From Nitrospirota bacterium (GTDB taxonomy: Bacteria; Nitrospirota; Nitrospiria; Nitrospirales; Nitrospiraceae): DNA of 8,757 nt. The notes below the pieces were generated by a model. It did not search any database and was not told the DNA's origin. It saw only the letters and a program-made list of their open reading frames with translations. The DNA lies in assembly GCA_016222925.1 (NCBI GenBank), contig JACRQB010000103.1:1-8757 (forward strand). The letters run 5' to 3'. Both the position numbers and the translations under genes were made by a program. Shown piece after piece: positions 6,223 to 8,757 of this stretch (position 1 is its first letter; the number at the start of each line of letters is the position of its first letter).

Positions 6223-7295
6223 GAACAACAGGTCACCGAGCAACAGGTAGCTTGGTTCGTCTCCGGTTTTGTTGCCCGTACAAACCCGCTGATGAACTTG
6301 CCGTCGACAACCGGCGCGATGGCGTCAAGATTGAGATCGGTTCCTTCAAACAGATCTCGGGCATCCTCAGCCGTATAGACTCTGGTCGGCTCGATCGAGA
6401 CTCGTTCGAATCCCGCTCGTTCCAGCTTCGCGATGTACTCCTGCTCCTCCAACGCACCGGCAACACACCCAGCCCACAATTCGATGTTGCGTTGGATTTC
6501 TTGGGGGATCTCTCCTCGGACCACGATATCCGAGACAGCAAAACGCCCTCCCGGCTTCAAGACGCGGAAGGCTTCAGCCAACACCAGATCCTTGTCCGGC
6601 GACAGATTGATCACGCAGTTCGAGATGATGAGATCGACCGAGTTATCAGGCAACGGAATGTGTTCGATATTGCCTTTGAGGAATTCGACGTTCGTCATCC
6701 CGGCCTTGGCCTGATTGGCCCGCGCGAGATCTAACATTTCGTCGGTCATGTCTAGGCCATACACCTTGCCGGTCGACCCGACCCGTCTCGCTGAGAGCAG
6801 CACATCGATGCCGCCGCCCGATCCCAAATCCAATACCGTTTCACCCGGAGCAATCTGTGCCAACGCAGTGGGATTGCCGCACCCCAACGACGCCGCCACT
6901 GCATCGTGAGGCAACGTGGCAGCTTCGTGGTCGCTGTAAAGATTGCCGGTGATGGGATCAAGTTGCCCTGCCTGCAAGACAGTCCCAGTCCCGCAGCAGG
7001 AACGCCGCTCCTGTTTCTGCGCCTGCAACGCCGCCTGACCGTATCTGCTCTTGATCTCCGCTTTGAGCGAGTAATACATCCACCGCCCCTCACGGCGATC
7101 CTCGACCAACCCCGCATCCTTGAGTACTTTGAGATGAAACGATAGCCGTGATTGCGCGGCGTTCATCGCATCCGTCAGCTCACAGACGCACTGTTCTCCG
7201 TCTTTTAATCGGTCGAGCAACGCCAAGCGAGTCTCATCCGACAGGGCGTGAAACAGCGCAACCGCTTTCTTGGTCGAGAGAGCACTGGCAACCAT
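6219..7295 (-). CDS. arsM: ArsR repressor fused to ArsM arsenite methyltransferase
   Basis: 358 residues from ATG 7295. Residues 10 to about 85 form an ArsR/SmtB winged helix, with the arsenite-sensing CVC (Cys36, Cys38) in GEQCVCEL and the recognition helix near SRLSFHLKVL (49-58). A linker carries a Cys pair (100-101). The methyltransferase part has the S-adenosylmethionine site VLDLGSGGG (154-162). Its arsenite-binding cysteines are Cys139 (LGCGNP), Cys227 (ISNCVINLS) and Cys277 (WAGCVAG), the positions conserved in ArsM. The C-terminus ends in two vicinal pairs (351-352 and 356-357), which could bind trivalent arsenic. The protein should both repress the operon and methylate As(III) with SAM. 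A TTG start at 7331 is possible but would lie within the -35 box of the predicted promoter. The gene is first in the operon with arsC and overlaps it by four bases. Confidence 0.93.
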   Translation of the reverse strand: MVASALSTKKAVALFHALSDETRLALLDRLKDGEQCVCELTDAMNAAQSRLSFHLKVLKDAGLVEDRREGRWMYYSLKAEIKSRYGQAALQAQKQERRSCCGTGTVLQAGQLDPITGNLYSDHEAATLPHDAVAASLGCGNPTALAQIAPGETVLDLGSGGGIDVLLSARRVGSTGKVYGLDMTDEMLDLARANQAKAGMTNVEFLKGNIEHIPLPDNSVDLIISNCVINLSPDKDLVLAEAFRVLKPGGRFAVSDIVVRGEIPQEIQRNIELWAGCVAGALEEQEYIAKLERAGFERVSIEPTRVYTAEDARDLFEGTDLNLDAIAPVVDGKFISGFVRATKPETNQATCCSVTCCS

Positions 7296-7301
7296 GAATG
7301 A

Positions 7302-7331
7302 ACTATATAACAATAAATTTTGATGAGTCAA
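7302..7331 (-). promoter_or_regulatory. ars operon promoter, probably giving a leaderless mRNA
   Basis: On the minus strand TTGACT (7331-7326, five of six consensus bases) is followed after 18 bases by TATAGT (7307-7302, five of six). The spacer is AT-rich, unlike the surrounding DNA. Only six bases separate the -10 from the ATG at 7295, so initiation about seven bases downstream would fall on the start codon. No Shine-Dalgarno sequence precedes that ATG, which fits leaderless translation. TTGACTCATCAA over the -35 has TTGA/TCAA symmetry and could be part of an ArsR operator. Confidence 0.6.
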
Positions 7332-7360
7332 GGGCCAGCGGGGAGATTGTCAACCCAATT

Positions 7361-7396
7361 TAGAAATGTCCTCTTCCTCCCAAAGTAGAACTGTCC
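7361..7396. repeat. Subterminal direct repeats of the insertion sequence
   Basis: TAGAAATGTCC (7361-7371) and TAGAACTGTCC (7386-7396) match at ten of eleven bases. They lie just inside the element end at 7348 and directly outside the transposase stop codon (7400-7402). Such repeated terminal motifs are common in this IS group and are likely transposase contact points. Confidence 0.55.
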
Positions 7397-7399
7397 GGT

Positions 7400-8638
7400 T
7401 TATGTGATGGGCCCCGCCGCCAGGAGTTCTCGTGGAGGCAGCGTCCGTTTGCGCCATGGATGAGTCTGCCACGGTGTGACCGGCCGGTGCCGGCGGGACG
7501 CCGTCTGCGGTACTATCGGGCGGCTTGGACGTGCGGCGATGAGGGTATAGGCGAGGCCGTGCCCCTGATGCGTGATGCGCAGCGTCCCATCGACCCGTTC
7601 TTCAATGACCACCTGTGTCGCCCGCACGTTGGTCTGGACTTGATAGAGGTGCCCGTTGTGGGCGACAGTCCAATCGCGCCGCAGGACTCGCTTCGTCTTG
7701 ATGCACAGGATGCGAGCCAGTTCGCCGCGCGCCAGCCTCGGTCGATGCAGATCGGCTGCCTGGGCAGGCGGCACGGCGAAGCGCCGATTGTAGATCGGCA
7801 GATAGCTCTTCAGGAACGCATTGGCCGCGTCCAGCGTGGAGACCTCCGCGAGCCGCAGCTCCTTGCTCACTCGATCTTGAAAGGTCTTAAAGAGCCGCTC
7901 GACTCGCCCCTTGGCCTGCGGGGAATGGGCCGCGATCAGTTCGACACCCAGTTCTTCCAGCGCGCGCCCAAACTGACTCTGGGGCGCGGCCCCCGCTAAC
8001 TGCTCCTCGATCGTGGGCTCGACGGGTGACCGGTACGTCGTATGCTTGTCGGCATAGACAGCCAGCGGGATCCCATGCTGCCGAATGTAGCACTGGAAGC
8101 TGTCCATCGCCGGGATCGTGCCCTCGTACGCATGGAACCGCGCAAAGACTCGACTACTTGCATCATCGATGTAGGCCATCAGGACACAGCGCGGCCCACG
8201 CCCCTCGAACCAGTCATGGTGTGAGCCGTCCAGTTGGATCAGTTCCCCCACATGCGCTCGTCGCTCCCGCCAGGCGCGATGCGGGCGCTTCCGTCGTCGA
8301 AAATGATCGACCCCGTTCTCCAGCAACCAGCCCCGCAGCGTCTCATCGCTGATCGTAATCCCGTGGCGCTCGGCCAGTTTCTCCGCCGCCAGCGTCGGGC
8401 CAAAATCCCCGTACTGCTGCTCGTAGAGCTGCAAGGCCTTGGCCTTCCGCTTCTCAGAAATCCGCCGATTTGACGGTTTCCCGCGTCCCCGATGCACCAG
8501 CCCCTGGTCGCCCTCCGTCTTCACCCGCCCAAGCAGGCGCCGGATCTGCCGATCCGTCAACTGCAACATCTCCCCGGCCGCCCTCTGCGTGATCCGCTTC
8601 TCACGCAGCTGGCGGATGTAGTGCTCCCCTGAAATCAA
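7400..8638 (-). CDS. ISNCY/IS481-like DDE transposase
   Basis: 412 residues as read from TTG 8638. An N-terminal helix-turn-helix lies around residues 16-37 (TQRAAGEMLQLTDRQIRRLL). The element-typical segment GLVHRGRGKPSNRR (46-59) and a second helical DNA-binding region (about 75-115) follow. The RNase H-like core has Asp137 (IQLDGSHHDW), Asp197 (YADKHTTY) and Glu247 (KGRVERLFKT), a complete DDE triad. The C-terminal basic part is also present with no frameshift, so the enzyme may be active. The TTG start overlaps the TGA of an IS3 transposase end, and no ATG lies nearby, so the first few codons may be foreign or the true start may be lost. It catalyses cut-and-paste or copy-out transposition of its own element. 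Confidence 0.88.
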   Translation of the reverse strand: MISGEHYIRQLREKRITQRAAGEMLQLTDRQIRRLLGRVKTEGDQGLVHRGRGKPSNRRISEKRKAKALQLYEQQYGDFGPTLAAEKLAERHGITISDETLRGWLLENGVDHFRRRKRPHRAWRERRAHVGELIQLDGSHHDWFEGRGPRCVLMAYIDDASSRVFARFHAYEGTIPAMDSFQCYIRQHGIPLAVYADKHTTYRSPVEPTIEEQLAGAAPQSQFGRALEELGVELIAAHSPQAKGRVERLFKTFQDRVSKELRLAEVSTLDAANAFLKSYLPIYNRRFAVPPAQAADLHRPRLARGELARILCIKTKRVLRRDWTVAHNGHLYQVQTNVRATQVVIEERVDGTLRITHQGHGLAYTLIAARPSRPIVPQTASRRHRPVTPWQTHPWRKRTLPPRELLAAGPIT

Positions 8639-8757
8639 GCCACCTGGGTTGCTTGTTGCGCGCGATATTGAACCGGGCTCCGATACCCCAGAGCGCTATG
8701 GGGCCGTTCCTCGTTGTACCACTGCACCCAGTCCCGAATGATCCGTCGTGCCTCCTC
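8635..8757 (-). CDS. IS3-family transposase, C-terminal end only (cut by window edge)
   Basis: Forty codons are visible, ending in TGA at 8635-8637. The segment IIRDWVQWYNEERPHSALGY followed by RSPVQYRA is the classic C-terminal end of IS3-family OrfB integrase domains, just past the catalytic Glu. The rest lies beyond the right edge, so whether the transposase is whole or a remnant cannot be told. Its stop codon overlaps the putative TTG start of the next transposase, so this IS3 copy has lost, or has very little of, its own 3' non-coding end. Confidence 0.85.
   Translation of the reverse strand, partial: EEARRIIRDWVQWYNEERPHSALGYRSPVQYRAQQATQVA

Larger units (their letters stand above)
7348..8638 (-). 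mobile_element. ISNCY/IS481-like insertion sequence, 5' side incomplete
   Basis: The element is defined by its transposase gene and by one end beginning TGTCAACCC at 7348. That end carries two near-identical repeats, TAGAAATGTCC (7361-7371) and TAGAACTGTCC (7386-7396), 25 bp apart, which look like transposase-binding repeats. No matching inverted copy is present next to the transposase start; IS3-family coding sequence is found there instead. The left boundary is inferred and the right side appears deleted or overwritten. The element end is 17 bp from the ars -35 box. Confidence 0.65.

Noticed and set aside
7460..7999. A 179-codon plus-strand frame opposite the transposase
   Set aside because: It is fully antisense to a transposase with an intact DDE triad, and its translation resembles no known family.

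Overview
The window looks like a chromosomal segment of a GC-rich Gram-negative bacterium with an accessory right flank. A Nitrospira-type genome is my best guess. That rests on the gene combination and protein style (ribosome-hibernation factor fused to a cold-shock domain, Lon-like AAA protease, fused ArsR-ArsM) and has not been checked against a database. I see no tRNA, rRNA or CRISPR array.

Layout, left to right. Positions 1-218 hold no gene I can support, only GC-rich inverted repeats. A minus-strand pair follows: a phosphotransferase of the APH/choline-kinase fold (836-1924) and, downstream of it, a small P-loop kinase of the adenylylsulfate-kinase family with altered motifs (219-764). 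A 285-bp divergent intergenic region (1925-2209) is rich in symmetric sequence: a consensus DnaA box, a 9-bp spaced inverted repeat, a 14-bp perfect palindrome and a hairpin around the phosphotransferase ribosome-binding site. To its right a plus-strand operon encodes an HPF/RaiA-like protein with a C-terminal cold-shock domain (2210-2761). A Lon-like protease with an intact Ser-Lys dyad (2762-5185) begins at the very next base after that stop codon.

The rest of the window reads on the minus strand. A small lipoprotein with an internally duplicated Cys-X19-Cys repeat (5243-5662) converges on the protease gene. Next is an arsenic operon. Its first gene is an ArsR repressor fused to an ArsM As(III) methyltransferase (6219-7295), and it overlaps a thioredoxin-type ArsC arsenate reductase (5806-6222) through ATGA. 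The operon promoter appears to place transcription initiation at or next to the ATG, so the mRNA may be leaderless. Together these genes would reduce arsenate to arsenite, methylate the arsenite, and sense it in the same polypeptide that methylates it.

The right edge is mobile DNA. An ISNCY/IS481-like DDE transposase gene with one recognisable element end (7348-8638) has that end 17 bp upstream of the ars -35 box. The 5' side of the transposase gene runs directly into the C-terminal coding end of an IS3-family transposase (8635-8757, cut by the window edge), so two insertion sequences are joined. Most genes belong to known families. The least explained parts are the Cys-repeat lipoprotein, the symmetric elements at 1925-2209, the leaderless fused ars gene and the IS-IS junction.
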